Positions 1 to 8,533 of a DNA stretch of 64,000 bases are shown piece by piece (position 1 is the stretch's first letter; each line of letters begins with the position of its first letter). The position numbers and the translations under genes are program-made. The DNA lies in contig BOKS01000008.1 in NCBI GenBank assembly GCA_016861105.1, positions 62,001 to 126,000 on the forward strand. Reading direction: 5' to 3'. Source of the stretch: Betaproteobacteria bacterium (GTDB lineage Bacteria; Pseudomonadota; Gammaproteobacteria; Burkholderiales; Casimicrobiaceae). Below the pieces are notes generated by a model that worked only from the letters and a program-made list of their open reading frames with translations, was not told where the DNA came from and searched no databases.

Positions 1-791
1 ATCAGGTGGATCGGCGCGCGCGGACTGGCGCCGAAGGTGACGTACTTCGCGAGCTCGGGCAGGCCGTGCCGGTCCGGGAAGCGCGTCACCGCGGCCAGAC
101 GCACCGCGTACTGGATGCACGACGGGTCGACGTAGACGGCCCGGCAGGCCTGCTGCAGCTCGGCGAGCTGCTCGGTCGTGGCCACCGGCGCGACCTGGCC
201 CGGCGTGCCCGTCACGCGGTCGACGATGACGAACTCCTCCTCCTCGGTCGGGTAGCCGACGACGACCTTCATCATGAAGCGGTCGACCTGCGCCTCCGGC
301 AGCGGGTAGGTGCCCTCGCTCTCGATCGGGTTCTGCGTCGCCATCACGAGGAACGGCGTCGGCACCTTGTGCGTCTCGCCGGCGATCGTGACCTGGTACT
401 CCTGCATCACCTCGAGCAGGGCGCTCTGGACCTTCGCCGGCGCGCGGTTGATCTCGTCGGCGAGCAGCAGGTTGGCGAAGACGGGCCCCAGCGACGTCGC
501 GAAGTCGCCGGTCTTCTGGTTGAAGATGCGAGTGCCGGTGAGGTCGGCGGGCACGAGGTCGGGCGTGAACTGGATGCGCTTGAACGTGCCGCGGATCGTG
601 CGCGCGAGCGTCTTGACGGTCAGCGTCTTCGCCAGCCCGGGCACGCCCTCGACGAGCAGGTGGCCCTGCGCGAGGATCGCCACGAGCACGCGCTCGAGGA
701 AGTGGTCCTGGCCGACGACGACCTTCTTGACTTCGTAGAGGATGCGCTCGGGCAGCTGGGCGTCGAGGCGGGCACGCAGGGATTCGATCAT
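1..791 (-). CDS. MoxR-family AAA+ ATPase (3' end cut by window edge)
   Basis: Cytoplasmic AAA+ ATPase of the MoxR group, which act as chaperone-like factors and are often paired with DUF58/von Willebrand proteins. About 263 residues are visible before the window ends; families run to about 310-330. Starting from the ATG at 791 the protein opens MIESLRARLD, has a Walker A GVPGLAKT, a Walker B LLADEINR and the sensor region ATQNP, all characteristic. It follows the serine protease gene by only 12 bases, so the two are probably co-transcribed. Its substrate cannot be told; the missing downstream genes would be informative. Confidence 0.9.
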   Translation of the reverse strand, partial: MIESLRARLDAQLPERILYEVKKVVVGQDHFLERVLVAILAQGHLLVEGVPGLAKTLTVKTLARTIRGTFKRIQFTPDLVPADLTGTRIFNQKTGDFATSLGPVFANLLLADEINRAPAKVQSALLEVMQEYQVTIAGETHKVPTPFLVMATQNPIESEGTYPLPEAQVDRFMMKVVVGYPTEEEEFVIVDRVTGTPGQVAPVATTEQLAELQQACRAVYVDPSCIQYAVRLAAVTRFPDRHGLPELAKYVTFGASPRAPIHL

Positions 792-803
792 GGAGGGCGC
801 GGA

Positions 804-1778
804 TCAGAACGGCGACAGGCCGACCGCGGACGCGGCGTTCTCGATCGGCACGGCGAAGCCGATGCCGACGAACACGCGCTGCGCGGTCGGATTGAGGATG
901 CCCGTTACGATGCCGACGACCTCGCCGTCCATCGTGACCAGGGGTCCGCCCGAGTTGCCCGGATTGGCGGCGGCGTCGAACTGGATCAGGTTCGTGAGGA
1001 GCCGCTTGCCCTCCGGCGAGCGGTATTCGCGGCGCAGGCCGGAGACGACGCCATCGGAGACCGACGGCCCGATGCCGAACGGAAAGCCCACGGCGATGAC
1101 GCGGTCGCCGGGCAGCAGGTCGGCGGTGGAGCGCATGGTCGCGGCCTGCAGGTCGTCGGGCAGCGTCTTCGCCTGCAGCACCGCGAGGTCGTTCTCCGGC
1201 TGCGCGCCGATGACGGTGGCCTCGGACTCGGTGCCGTCGGCGAAGACGACGCCGACCTTCTTCGCGCCGAGCACGACGTGGAGGTTGGTGAGGATGATGC
1301 CCTTGTCGACGATCACCACGCCGGTGCCGACGCCGGTCTCGACGTCCTTGTCGTTCTCGTCGGTCGCGAGGTCGCGCACGCGCACGACGGACGGTGCGAT
1401 CTTCTCGTAGGCCGCGGCCGCCGGCGAGGGCAGCGTCTCGTGGGTGAGCGTGTGCATCACCGCGGCGTCGATGTCGGCCTGCGTCAGCGCGCTCGGCGCG
1501 CTGCGCATGGCGTCGTGCACGAGCATCGCCGACAGCGCGAGCGCCGTCCCCAGCACGACGAGCAGCGGCCGCTCGTGGCGCGCGGCGAGCGCCGCGACGC
1601 GCGAGCGCCGGCGCGGCGGCGCCGGATCCGCTGCGGCCGCGTCCGGCTGGCCTGCGCCGACGGACGGACGCGCGGCGGGCGCCGCACCGGCGGTCCCGCG
1701 CTCCGGCGACGCGGCCGCGAGCGGCTCCGCGGCGGGACGGGAACGGCGGGAGCGGCTGTAGAGGGGCGCGCTTCTCAT
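804..1778 (-). CDS. Membrane-anchored S1C (HtrA/DegP-like) serine protease without PDZ domain
   Basis: Trypsin-like protease expected to act in the periplasm. The 324-residue product has an arginine/proline-rich cytoplasmic leader (1-70), one membrane segment at about 71-88 and a chymotrypsin-fold domain. The catalytic triad is visible: H167 (TNLHVV), D197 (ENDLAV) and S276 (GNSGGP). DegP/DegS relatives carry at least one C-terminal PDZ domain, but this protein stops right after the protease core (VGIGFAVPIENA...). I chose the ATG at 1778 because it gives the anchor; no strong ribosome site is visible. It lies between a GntR regulator and a MoxR gene on the same strand. Confidence 0.88.
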   Translation of the reverse strand: MRSAPLYSRSRRSRPAAEPLAAASPERGTAGAAPAARPSVGAGQPDAAAADPAPPRRRSRVAALAARHERPLLVVLGTALALSAMLVHDAMRSAPSALTQADIDAAVMHTLTHETLPSPAAAAYEKIAPSVVRVRDLATDENDKDVETGVGTGVVIVDKGIILTNLHVVLGAKKVGVVFADGTESEATVIGAQPENDLAVLQAKTLPDDLQAATMRSTADLLPGDRVIAVGFPFGIGPSVSDGVVSGLRREYRSPEGKRLLTNLIQFDAAANPGNSGGPLVTMDGEVVGIVTGILNPTAQRVFVGIGFAVPIENAASAVGLSPF

Positions 1779-1996
1779 GGATCGAGCGGAGAGGGCCGGT
1801 TCGCGTGACGCCGGCGGCGCGTGCGGCGGGCGCCGCGCGCGGTCGATCCAGAGCCTACGCCAACCCGACTGGGCAGGCAACGTGATCGACGCGAACGGCG
1901 GGCGGAAGTTCCGCGCGGCCTCCGCGCGCCCCGGCGGGCGCGCCGCGCGTCGCGCGCGGAATGCCGCCCGTCGCAGCGCCAGGGATCCGCGCGCCT

Positions 1997-2749
1997 TCAG
2001 CCGGCCTGGCCGATGTCGGCGTAGTACTCGTGGGCCGCGGTGTTGACGCGGGAGATGCGCAGCTCGACCGCCTCGTCGTTGTACGTGAGCGCGACGCGCC
2101 GGATCGACAGCAGCGGCGCGCCCCGCGCGACGCCCAGCAGCGCCGCCGCCTCGGCGTCGGCGAGGACCGCGCGCAGCCGCTCGCGCGTGCGGATCACCGA
2201 GATCCCGAACGAGTCCTGGTACAGGTTGTAGATCGTCGACGGCCGGCCGGCGAACTGCTTCTCGGTGAGGGCGGGGAAGCGCGCGGACGGCAGCGTGAGG
2301 TCGTCGACGATGACCGGCGCGCCCGCGAGCGAAAGCAGGTTGCGCACGCGCAGCACCGCGTCGCCGGCGGCGATGCCGAGCGCCTCGGCCTCGGCGCGCC
2401 CGGCGCGGGCGCGCTGGAAAGCGAGCAGCCTCACGTCGGGATACTGCTTCGGGCCGTGGACGGGGACGACGTGGAAGAAGTAGAACAGCAGGCGGTCGCG
2501 GTCGTGCGTGGCCACGAACGTGCCGCGTCCCTGCTGGCGGATCAGGATGTTCGCCGCGACCAGTTCGTCGATCGCCTTGCGCAGCGTGCCGATCGACACG
2601 CCGAAGCGCGCCGCGAGGCGCCGCTCCGCGGGGATGGCCTCGCCGGGCTTCCACTCGCCCTGCGCGAGCGCGTCGCGCATGCGCCGCTCCAGCTCCTTGT
2701 AGAGCGGCATCGCGAGCTGCACGCCGGTCAGCGTCGAGGTCTCGGTCAT
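1997..2749 (-). CDS. GntR-family transcriptional regulator, HutC/UTRA type
   Basis: DNA-binding repressor with an N-terminal winged helix (about 14-80; EAIPAERRLAARFGVSIGTL region and the wing motif GRGTFVA) and a C-terminal UTRA ligand-binding domain (about 100-245). The 250-residue length is normal for the HutC subfamily. The start at 2749 (MTETSTL) is preferred over an in-frame ATG at 2821 that adds an arginine-rich tail. It is divergent from the suyA/suyB-like genes; a perfect palindrome lies in the shared intergenic region, so it probably controls them and itself. The inducer may be a sulfonate intermediate, by context only. Confidence 0.9.
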   Translation of the reverse strand: MTETSTLTGVQLAMPLYKELERRMRDALAQGEWKPGEAIPAERRLAARFGVSIGTLRKAIDELVAANILIRQQGRGTFVATHDRDRLLFYFFHVVPVHGPKQYPDVRLLAFQRARAGRAEAEALGIAAGDAVLRVRNLLSLAGAPVIVDDLTLPSARFPALTEKQFAGRPSTIYNLYQDSFGISVIRTRERLRAVLADAEAAALLGVARGAPLLSIRRVALTYNDEAVELRISRVNTAAHEYYADIGQAG

Positions 2750-2821
2750 CGGGGCCCGCGCGGCGCGACCGGGCGGTCGGCGCCTCGGGCCGAGTCTAGA
2801 CGCTCGGTGCCAGTGATGCAA

Positions 2822-2835
2822 ATCATCTAGATGAT
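2822..2835. promoter_or_regulatory. Perfect 14-bp palindrome, likely GntR operator
   Basis: ATCATCTAGATGAT reads identically on both strands and lies between the divergent GntR gene and suyA. CTAG-centred palindromes are typical operators of HutC-type GntR repressors (for example the NagR/DasR site). A possible plus-strand promoter follows at once: TTGACT at 2840-2845 and TAAGCT at 2864-2869 with an 18-base spacer, though the -10 match is weak. Binding here would sit just upstream of or over that promoter. Confidence 0.6.
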
Positions 2836-2943
2836 ATAGTTGACTTCGGCCGCCGCGCCGACGTAAGCTTGCGCATGCGGCGGCGGCGCGGGTCCGGCCC
2901 GCGCGGTCGCGTCAGCGACCCTTCCGGAGGAGCGAGCCGTTCC

Positions 2944-3222
2944 ATGATCCACTGCGTACTGCACGACCCGGACGACGGCGTCGCCGTCGTGGTCGTCGAG
3001 GGCGTGAAGGCCGGCATGACGCTGACCGGCCTGATCCTCGACGAGGACCGCACGATCAGCCTGGCGTGCCGCCAGGACATCCCGATCGGCCACAAGGTCG
3101 CGCTGAAGGACATGTCCGTCGGCGACACCGTCTACAAGTACGGCGTCGACATCGGCAAGGTCGTCGCGCCGATCGCGGGCGAGCACGCCCACGTGCACAA
3201 CATCAAGACCAAGCGCTGGTGA
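2944..3222 (+). CDS. suyA: UxaA-family small (SAF-domain) subunit, probable (2R)-sulfolactate sulfo-lyase alpha
   Basis: Small subunit of a two-part sugar-acid dehydratase/sulfo-lyase. The 92-residue protein is a stand-alone SAF domain with the GHKVAL motif typical of UxaA/GarD N-termini. In SuyAB the complex removes sulfite from (R)-3-sulfolactate to give pyruvate; a split altronate-type dehydratase would look similar. The sulfolactate reading rests on the neighbours: the large subunit downstream and slcC-like and comC-like dehydrogenases further on. A GGAGGA site at 2926-2931 supports the ATG at 2944. Probably cytoplasmic and under GntR control. Confidence 0.75.
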   Translation: MIHCVLHDPDDGVAVVVVEGVKAGMTLTGLILDEDRTISLACRQDIPIGHKVALKDMSVGDTVYKYGVDIGKVVAPIAGEHAHVHNIKTKRW

Positions 3223-3226
3223 CGGA

Positions 3227-3299
3227 CGAAGATCGCGTGCGCGATCTTCGCCCGGCAGGGGTCACCTGCCGATCGCCGGCACGGCCGGACGATCGGCAG
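3227..3299 (+). promoter_or_regulatory. Two strong hairpins, one with a competing alternative, between suyA and suyB
   Basis: The 148-base gap between the subunit genes is structured. A perfect 11-bp inverted repeat (CGAAGATCGCG, 3227-3237 with 3240-3250) follows the suyA stop almost at once. A second perfect 10-bp stem pairs 3266-3275 (CTGCCGATCG) with 3290-3299. A shorter stem, GGCAGG 3254-3259 with CCTGCC 3265-3270, uses the left arm of the second hairpin, so the two are mutually exclusive. No T-run follows, so simple intrinsic termination is unlikely. RNA processing, stabilisation or attenuation setting subunit ratio are possible. Confidence 0.5.
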
Positions 3300-3370
3300 C
3301 GGCCGCGGCCACGCAACGACGTCCAGAACACGCCGCCAGCCGGCGGCAGCCTCCGTCAGAGGAACCCGTC

Positions 3371-4531
3371 ATGCAACCAAGCTTCCAGGGCTATCGCCGC
3401 GAGAACGGCCGCGTCGGCGTGCGCAACCACGTCGTCATCCTGCCGCTGGACGACCTGTCCAACGCCGCCGCCGAGGCCGTCGCCAACAACATCAAGGGCA
3501 CGATGGCGATGCCCCACCCCTACGGCCGGCTGCAGTTCGGCCCCGACCTCGACCTGCACTTCCGCACGCTGATCGGCACCGGCTCGAACCCCAACGTCGC
3601 CGCGGTGGTGGTGATCGGCATCGAGGACCAATGGACCCAGCGCGTGGTCGACGGCATCGCCGCCACCGGCAAGCCGGTGGCCGGCTTCGGCATCGAGCTG
3701 CACGGCGACCACGACACGATCATGCGCGCGAGCAAGGCCGCGCGCGAGTTCGTGCAGTGGGCGAGCGAGAAGCGGCGCGAGGAGTGCGCGCTGCCCGAGC
3801 TGTGGGTGTCCACCAAGTGCGGCGAGTCCGACACGACCTCGGGCTGCGGCTCGAACCCGACCGTCGGCAACGCATTCGACAAGCTCTACGACGCCGGCGC
3901 GACGCTGGTGTTCGGCGAGACCTCCGAGATCACGGGCGGCGAGAAGCTCCTCGAGGCGCGCTGCCGCACGCCGGAGGTCTGGCAGCGGTTCATGTTCATG
4001 TTCGACCGCTATCAGGACATGATCAACCGCCACAAGACCAGCGACCTGTCCGAGTCGCAGCCGACCAAGGGCAACATCGCCGGCGGGCTGACGACGATCG
4101 AGGAGAAGGCGCTCGGCAACATCCAGAAGATCGGCAAGAAGTGCAGGGTCGACGGCGTGCTCGACAAGGCCGAGGAGCCCACGGGTCCGGGGCTCTGGTT
4201 CATGGACTCCTCGTCGGCGGCGGCGGAAATGGTGACGCTGTGCGCCGCCTCGGGCTTCGTGGTGCACTTCTTCCCGACCGGCCAGGGCAACGTGATCGGC
4301 AACCCGATCCTGCCGGTCATCAAGATCTGCGCCAACCCGCGCACCGTGCGCACGATGAGCGAGCACGTCGACGTCGACACCTCGGGACTGCTGCAGCGCG
4401 AGATCACGATGGACCAGGCCGGGGACAGGCTGATCGACATGATGTTCCGCACGGCGAACGGACGCCTCACGGCGGCCGAGGCGCTCGGTCACCGCGAGTT
4501 CGTGCTGACGCGCCTCTACGAGAGCGCCTGA
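3371..4531 (+). CDS. suyB: UxaA-family large subunit, probable (2R)-sulfolactate sulfo-lyase beta
   Basis: Catalytic large subunit of the altronate/galactarate dehydratase superfamily in its split form. The 386-residue length matches SuyB; one-chain UxaA or GarD proteins are near 500. Conserved stretches include [19 protein letters not shown] near the start, [10 protein letters not shown] (about 149-158) and [14 protein letters not shown] near residue 300. Expected reaction with SuyA: (R)-sulfolactate to pyruvate plus sulfite. An AGAGGA site at 3358-3363 supports the ATG. Altronate-type dehydration is the main alternative, but no uronate genes are nearby whereas both sulfolactate dehydrogenase types are. 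Confidence 0.78.
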   Translation: MQPSFQGYRRENGRVGVRNHVVILPLDDLSNAAAEAVANNIKGTMAMPHPYGRLQFGPDLDLHFRTLIGTGSNPNVAAVVVIGIEDQWTQRVVDGIAATGKPVAGFGIELHGDHDTIMRASKAAREFVQWASEKRREECALPELWVSTKCGESDTTSGCGSNPTVGNAFDKLYDAGATLVFGETSEITGGEKLLEARCRTPEVWQRFMFMFDRYQDMINRHKTSDLSESQPTKGNIAGGLTTIEEKALGNIQKIGKKCRVDGVLDKAEEPTGPGLWFMDSSSAAAEMVTLCAASGFVVHFFPTGQGNVIGNPILPVIKICANPRTVRTMSEHVDVDTSGLLQREITMDQAGDRLIDMMFRTANGRLTAAEALGHREFVLTRLYESA

Positions 4532-4571
4532 CGTCGCCGGCGTCCGCGCCGGCGCGGCGCGGGAGCGTGGC

Positions 4572-4577
4572 TATAAT
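4572..4577 (+). promoter_or_regulatory. Consensus -10 box upstream of the PLP lyase gene
   Basis: A perfect TATAAT stands out in very G+C-rich sequence 195 bases upstream of the PLP-enzyme start. No good -35 box is visible 17 bases upstream, so strength and any activator are unknown. It would give the 4767-8491 genes their own promoter, separate from suyAB. Confidence 0.4.
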
Positions 4578-4766
4578 CGGTCGGGACAGCCGCGGCGCCG
4601 CCACCGAGGCGTGGCCGCCGCCCTCGGCGCCGCGGCAGCGAGGAATTCGAATGCGCCGGATCCATGGTGGCGATGCGATGCGACCCGCGGCACGGCGCGG
4701 CCGACGCCCGGGTGGACGCGCGAGCGGCGCGGCCGTCCCCGGACGGTGGACAGCGCGCTGCGCGTG

Positions 4767-5762
4767 ATGGCGGCGCTGACCGTGTCCGCGGCGTCCACGT
4801 CGGCAGGCGCGCCCGCGTTGCCGGCGCTCTCCGACATCGCGGCGGCGCACGCGCGCGTGGCGCCGCACGTGCACCGCACGCCGGTCATGGCGTCGCGCTC
4901 GCTCGACGCGCTGGCGGGCGCCCGGCTGTACTTCAAGTGCGAGAACTTCCAGAAGGTCGGCGCGTTCAAGGCGCGCGGCGCGACCAACGCCGTGTTCTCG
5001 CTCTCCGACGACGAGGCGCGGCGCGGCGTGGTGACGCACTCGTCGGGCAACCACGGCGCGGCGCTCGCCTACGCGGCCGCGCGGCGCGGCATCCGCGCCT
5101 GGGTCGTCATGCCGGAGACCGCCCCGCGCATCAAGCAGGACAACGTGCGCGGATTCGGCGCGACGATCCGCTTCTGCGCGCCCACGCCGCAGGCGCGCGC
5201 CGCCGCGTGCGACGAGGTGCAGCGCGAGACCGGCGCGACGCTGATCCATCCGTACGACGACGCGCGCGTGATCGCCGGGCAGGGGACCGCGGCGCTGGAG
5301 CTCCTCGAGGACGTCCCCGACCTCGACGCCATCGTCGCGCCCGTCGGCGGCGGGGGGCTGCTGTCCGGCACCGCGATCGCCGCGAAAGGCGTGCGGCCCG
5401 CGGTACGCGTGTACGGCGCCGAGCCGGCCAACGCCGACGACGCGTGGCGCAGCTTCGCCTCGGGGCGCGTCGAGCCGGTGAATCCCGCGACGACGATCGC
5501 CGACGGCCTGCGCACGCCGCTGTGCCCGCGGACGCTCGCCGCGCTGCGCGCGAACGTGGATGCGATCGGGCTCGCGAGCGAGGCCGGCGTCGTCGCCGCG
5601 ATGCGTGCGACCTGGGAGCGGATGAAGATCGTCATCGAGCCCTCGTCCGCCGTGCCGCTCGCAGCCCTCGTCGAGCGCACGCTCGACCTCGCCGGCGCCC
5701 GCGTGGGCATCGTGCTGAGCGGCGGCAACGTCGACTGCGACCGCCTGCCGTGGCAGCCGTGA
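4767..5762 (+). CDS. PLP-dependent serine/threonine dehydratase or racemase family enzyme
   Basis: Fold-type II PLP enzyme of the threonine dehydratase/serine racemase/threo-3-hydroxyaspartate lyase group, cytoplasmic. In the 331-residue product the cofactor lysine is K68 (VGAFKARGA), the substrate loop is SSGNHG (92-97) and the phosphate loop GGGGLL is near residue 195. It lacks the C-terminal ACT domain of biosynthetic IlvA. The ATG at 4767 is chosen because the family domain begins soon after; an open frame runs upstream to 4611 but has low-complexity sequence. It sits between suyB and slcC-like genes, so an amino-acid feeder step of sulfonate or hydroxy-acid metabolism is possible but unproven. 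Confidence 0.85.
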   Translation: MAALTVSAASTSAGAPALPALSDIAAAHARVAPHVHRTPVMASRSLDALAGARLYFKCENFQKVGAFKARGATNAVFSLSDDEARRGVVTHSSGNHGAALAYAAARRGIRAWVVMPETAPRIKQDNVRGFGATIRFCAPTPQARAAACDEVQRETGATLIHPYDDARVIAGQGTAALELLEDVPDLDAIVAPVGGGGLLSGTAIAAKGVRPAVRVYGAEPANADDAWRSFASGRVEPVNPATTIADGLRTPLCPRTLAALRANVDAIGLASEAGVVAAMRATWERMKIVIEPSSAVPLAALVERTLDLAGARVGIVLSGGNVDCDRLPWQP

Positions 5763-5829
5763 TCGCGCAAAGGCCGGGGACAGCGCGCCGGGTGCGGCGA
5801 TCGCCGGCGGTCGCGCCGCCGCCACGACG

Positions 5830-6087
5830 ATGAAGACGCCCGAGATCCGCTGCCCGGCGTGCCGCTGGAAGCCGGGGGCCGAGGCCCGCTGGGCGTGCCT
5901 GCCCGCCTGCGGCACGCTCTGGAACACGTTCGCCACCGGCGGCGTCTGCCCCGGGTGCGGCGTGCGCTGGCACCGCACGCAGTGCCTCGCGTGCGGCGTG
6001 GTGTCGCCGCACCGCGACTGGTACCACGATCCGGACGACCAGCGCACCGCCGGCACGCGCCACGAGCGCGAGGCCGCGGGGTCCTGA
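5830..6087 (+). CDS. Small zinc-ribbon protein of unknown function
   Basis: The 85-residue product has six cysteine positions in three pairs: CPAC at the start, CPGC in the middle and CLAC after it, plus an extra ACLPAC-like cysteine pair and nearby histidines. This pattern suggests a rubredoxin/zinc-ribbon knuckle binding one or two zinc ions. It is short, soluble and compositionally normal for the region. It lies 67 bases after the PLP enzyme and 17 bases before the VOC gene, within a same-strand run. No specific role can be assigned. Confidence 0.7.
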   Translation: MKTPEIRCPACRWKPGAEARWACLPACGTLWNTFATGGVCPGCGVRWHRTQCLACGVVSPHRDWYHDPDDQRTAGTRHEREAAGS

Positions 6088-6104
6088 CGGCCAGGAGCAC
6101 CGCC

Positions 6105-6539
6105 ATGCACTTGCCCACCACGCCGTACCCGCGATTCCACCTCGCCTTCCCGGTGACCGACCTCGACGAGGCGCGCCGCTTCTATGGCGGCTTCCTCGGC
6201 TGCGGCGAGGGGCGCAGTGCCGCGGACTGGGTCGACTTCGACTTCTTCGGCCACCAGATCGTCGCGCACAAGGTCGACCGCGCGCAGATGACCGATGCGA
6301 CGAGCCTCGTCGACGGGCAGGACGTGCCCGTGCGCCACTTCGGCGTGGTCCTCGACCTGCCGGCGTGGCACGCGCTCGCCGAGCGCTTCCGCGCCGCGGG
6401 GGTGCGCTTCGTCATCGCGCCCTACGTCCGCTTCCAGGGCCAGCCCGGCGAGCAGGCGACGATGTTCTTCCTCGACCCGTCGGGCAACGCGCTCGAGTTC
6501 AAGGCCTTCCGCGACATGGACCGGCTCTTCGTGACCTGA
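6105..6539 (+). CDS. VOC (glyoxalase/dioxygenase-fold) family protein
   Basis: A 144-residue single-chain VOC protein with paired beta-alpha-beta-beta-beta modules. Seen are [20 protein letters not shown] at the N-terminus, RHFGVVLD in the second module and the C-terminal metal-ligand region [15 protein letters not shown]. Close relatives are annotated glyoxalase-like, often of unknown substrate. A CAGGAG site at 6092-6097 supports the ATG at 6105. The stop is five bases before slcC, so co-transcription is very likely and a role in the same pathway is plausible. Confidence 0.88.
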   Translation: MHLPTTPYPRFHLAFPVTDLDEARRFYGGFLGCGEGRSAADWVDFDFFGHQIVAHKVDRAQMTDATSLVDGQDVPVRHFGVVLDLPAWHALAERFRAAGVRFVIAPYVRFQGQPGEQATMFFLDPSGNALEFKAFRDMDRLFVT

Positions 6540-6543
6540 TGCG

Positions 6544-7476
6544 ATGCGCATCCTGATCTCCGAATTCATGGACGAGGCGGCGGTCGCCGCGCTGGCGCGG
6601 CACCACGACACCGAGTACGACCGCGACCTCGTCGACCGGCGCGACGAGCTCAGGGCGAGGCTCGCGGGCGCCGACGCGCTGATCGTGCGCAACCGCACGC
6701 GCGTCGACGCCGACCTGCTGGGTGGGGCCGCGCGCCTGCGCGTGGTCGGGCGGCTCGGCGTGGGGCTCGACAACATCGACGTGCCGCTGTGCGAGTCGCG
6801 CGGCATCGCGGTCATTCCCGCGACCGGCGCGAACGCGCTCGCCGTGGCGGAGTACGTGATCGCCACGGCCATGGTGCTGCTGCGCGGAGCGTACCTGTCG
6901 ACGCCGGAGGTGGCGGCGGGACGCTGGCCGCGCGCGGCGCTGTCGGCGGGACGCGAGATCGCCGGCAAGACCCTCGGCGTCGTGGGCTTCGGCGGCATCG
7001 GGCGGCTGACCGCGAAGCTCGGCCGCGCGCTCGGCATGCGCGCGACCGGCTTCGATGCGCTGCTTCCGGCCTCGCACCCGTGCTGGCGCGACGAGGGCGT
7101 CGAGGCCCGCACGCTGGACGCGCTGCTCGCGGAGGCGGACGTCGTCACGCTGCACGTTCCGCTGCTGCCGGCGACGCGCAACCTGATCGACGCGGCGCGG
7201 CTGGGCACGATGCGCCGGGGCGCGATCCTGGTCAACACCGCGCGCGGCGGCGTCGTCGACGAGGCGGCCGTCGCCGCGGCGCTGCGCAGCGGGCGCCTCG
7301 GCGGCGCGGCGCTCGACGTCTTCGAGCAGGAGCCGCTGCCCGCCGGTTCGCCGCTGGCCGGCTGCCCCCGCCTGATCCTGACCCCGCACGTCGCCGGCGT
7401 CACCGCCGAGTCGAACGAGCGCGTCTCCGCCCTGATCGCCGAGCGCGTGCTGGAAGCGCTCGCCGCGCGTCGCTGA
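6544..7476 (+). CDS. slcC: D-isomer-specific 2-hydroxyacid dehydrogenase, probable (S)-sulfolactate dehydrogenase
   Basis: NAD-dependent dehydrogenase of the phosphoglycerate/formate dehydrogenase fold, 310 residues. Features: N-terminal ILISEFMDEAA, nucleotide motif GVVGFGGIGRL near 140-150, the catalytic Arg in NTARGGVVDEAA and the catalytic His in LTPHVAG. SlcC oxidises (S)-sulfolactate to sulfopyruvate; with ComC working in reverse this interconverts the enantiomers for SuyAB. Simple glycerate or lactate dehydrogenases share the fold, so the specific name depends on context (suyAB upstream, comC 13 bases downstream). Confidence 0.75.
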   Translation: MRILISEFMDEAAVAALARHHDTEYDRDLVDRRDELRARLAGADALIVRNRTRVDADLLGGAARLRVVGRLGVGLDNIDVPLCESRGIAVIPATGANALAVAEYVIATAMVLLRGAYLSTPEVAAGRWPRAALSAGREIAGKTLGVVGFGGIGRLTAKLGRALGMRATGFDALLPASHPCWRDEGVEARTLDALLAEADVVTLHVPLLPATRNLIDAARLGTMRRGAILVNTARGGVVDEAAVAAALRSGRLGGAALDVFEQEPLPAGSPLAGCPRLILTPHVAGVTAESNERVSALIAERVLEALAARR

Positions 7477-7489
7477 GGAACGTCCGACG

Positions 7490-8491
7490 ATGCCGCGCAT
7501 CGCCCTCGCCGACCTCGAACGCCTCGCCGAACGCGCGTTGCGCCGGGCCGGTGCGTCCGCGTCGATGGCGCGGGCGACCGCGCGCGCGCTGGTCGCCGCC
7601 GACGCGTGCGGCCTCGCGTCGCACGGCGTCGCGCGCGTGCCCCAGTACGCGACGCACCTCGCCAACGGACGCGCCGACGGTGCCGCCGAACCGGCCGTCG
7701 TCCGCTCGCACGGCGCGGTGGCGCTGGTCGACGCGCGCTGCGGCCTCGCGTTCCCGGCGTGCGCGCTGGCGGTGGACACGGCGATCGCCAAGGCGCGCGA
7801 CCTCGGCTGCGCGTTCGTCGGCGTCACCAACAGCCACCACTTCGGCGTCGCGGCGCTGCACCTCGCGCCGGTCGCCGCCGCGGAGATGGTCGGCATCGCG
7901 ATGGGCAATTCCCCGGCCGCGATGCCGGCGGCCGGCGGGCGCACGCCGATCTTCGGGACGAACCCGGTCGCGGCCGTGTTCCCGCGGCGGGGCGCGGCGC
8001 CGCTCACGATCGACCTGTCGCTGTCCGAGGTCGCGCGCGGCAAGCTGATGGTGGCGGCCAAGGAGGGGAAACCCATTCCGCCCGGCTGGGCGCTCGACCG
8101 CGACGGGCGGCCGACGACCGACGCCCGGGCGGGGCTCGAGGGCTCGATGCTGCCGATGGGGGGCGCGAAGGGCGCGGTGCTCGCGCTCGTCGTCGAGCTC
8201 CTGGTCACGGCGCTGACCGGGGCGGCCATCGGCAGCGAAGCGAGCTCGTTCTTCGTCGACGAAGGCAATCGCCCGCGCATCGGGCAGGCGTTCCTCGTCG
8301 TCGACCCGGCCGCGCTGGCCGGTCGCGACGTCTACGTCGAGCGCGTCGAGACGCTGGTCGCCGCGATGCTCGCGGACGAAGGCGTCCGGCTGCCCGGCGC
8401 GCGGCGGGACGCGCTCGCGCAGGCGGCGGCGCGCGACGGCGTCGAGATCCCGCAGCCGCTCGCCGACCAACTCGACAGGCTGGCGGGCTGA
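7490..8491 (+). CDS. comC: Ldh2/MDH2-family oxidoreductase, probable (R)-sulfolactate dehydrogenase
   Basis: NAD(P)H-dependent oxidoreductase of the malate/L-sulfolactate/ureidoglycolate group, 333 residues, cytoplasmic. Recognisable are SHGVARVPQY (about 44-53), the active-site stretch TNSHHFGVAA, GTNPVAAVFPR and KGAVLALVVELL. ComC reduces sulfopyruvate to (R)-sulfolactate. A GAGGAA site lies just before the ATG. It is the last gene of the plus-strand run, facing the DUF3011 genes. The family also contains malate and ureidoglycolate enzymes, so substrate is inferred from suyAB and slcC. Confidence 0.78.
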   Translation: MPRIALADLERLAERALRRAGASASMARATARALVAADACGLASHGVARVPQYATHLANGRADGAAEPAVVRSHGAVALVDARCGLAFPACALAVDTAIAKARDLGCAFVGVTNSHHFGVAALHLAPVAAAEMVGIAMGNSPAAMPAAGGRTPIFGTNPVAAVFPRRGAAPLTIDLSLSEVARGKLMVAAKEGKPIPPGWALDRDGRPTTDARAGLEGSMLPMGGAKGAVLALVVELLVTALTGAAIGSEASSFFVDEGNRPRIGQAFLVVDPAALAGRDVYVERVETLVAAMLADEGVRLPGARRDALAQAAARDGVEIPQPLADQLDRLAG

Positions 8492-8533
8492 GCGACGCGC
8501 GCCCGTTCGCCGCAGCGCGGGGGACCGACGGGG

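Noticed and set aside
6..1808. 600-codon plus-strand frame opposite the MoxR and protease genes
   Set aside because: Arg/Asp/Val-rich sequence with no motif; the minus strand encodes two intact known families.
4467..7403. 978-codon minus-strand frame across the PLP, VOC and slcC genes
   Set aside because: It spans four well-supported plus-strand genes and has no family signature.
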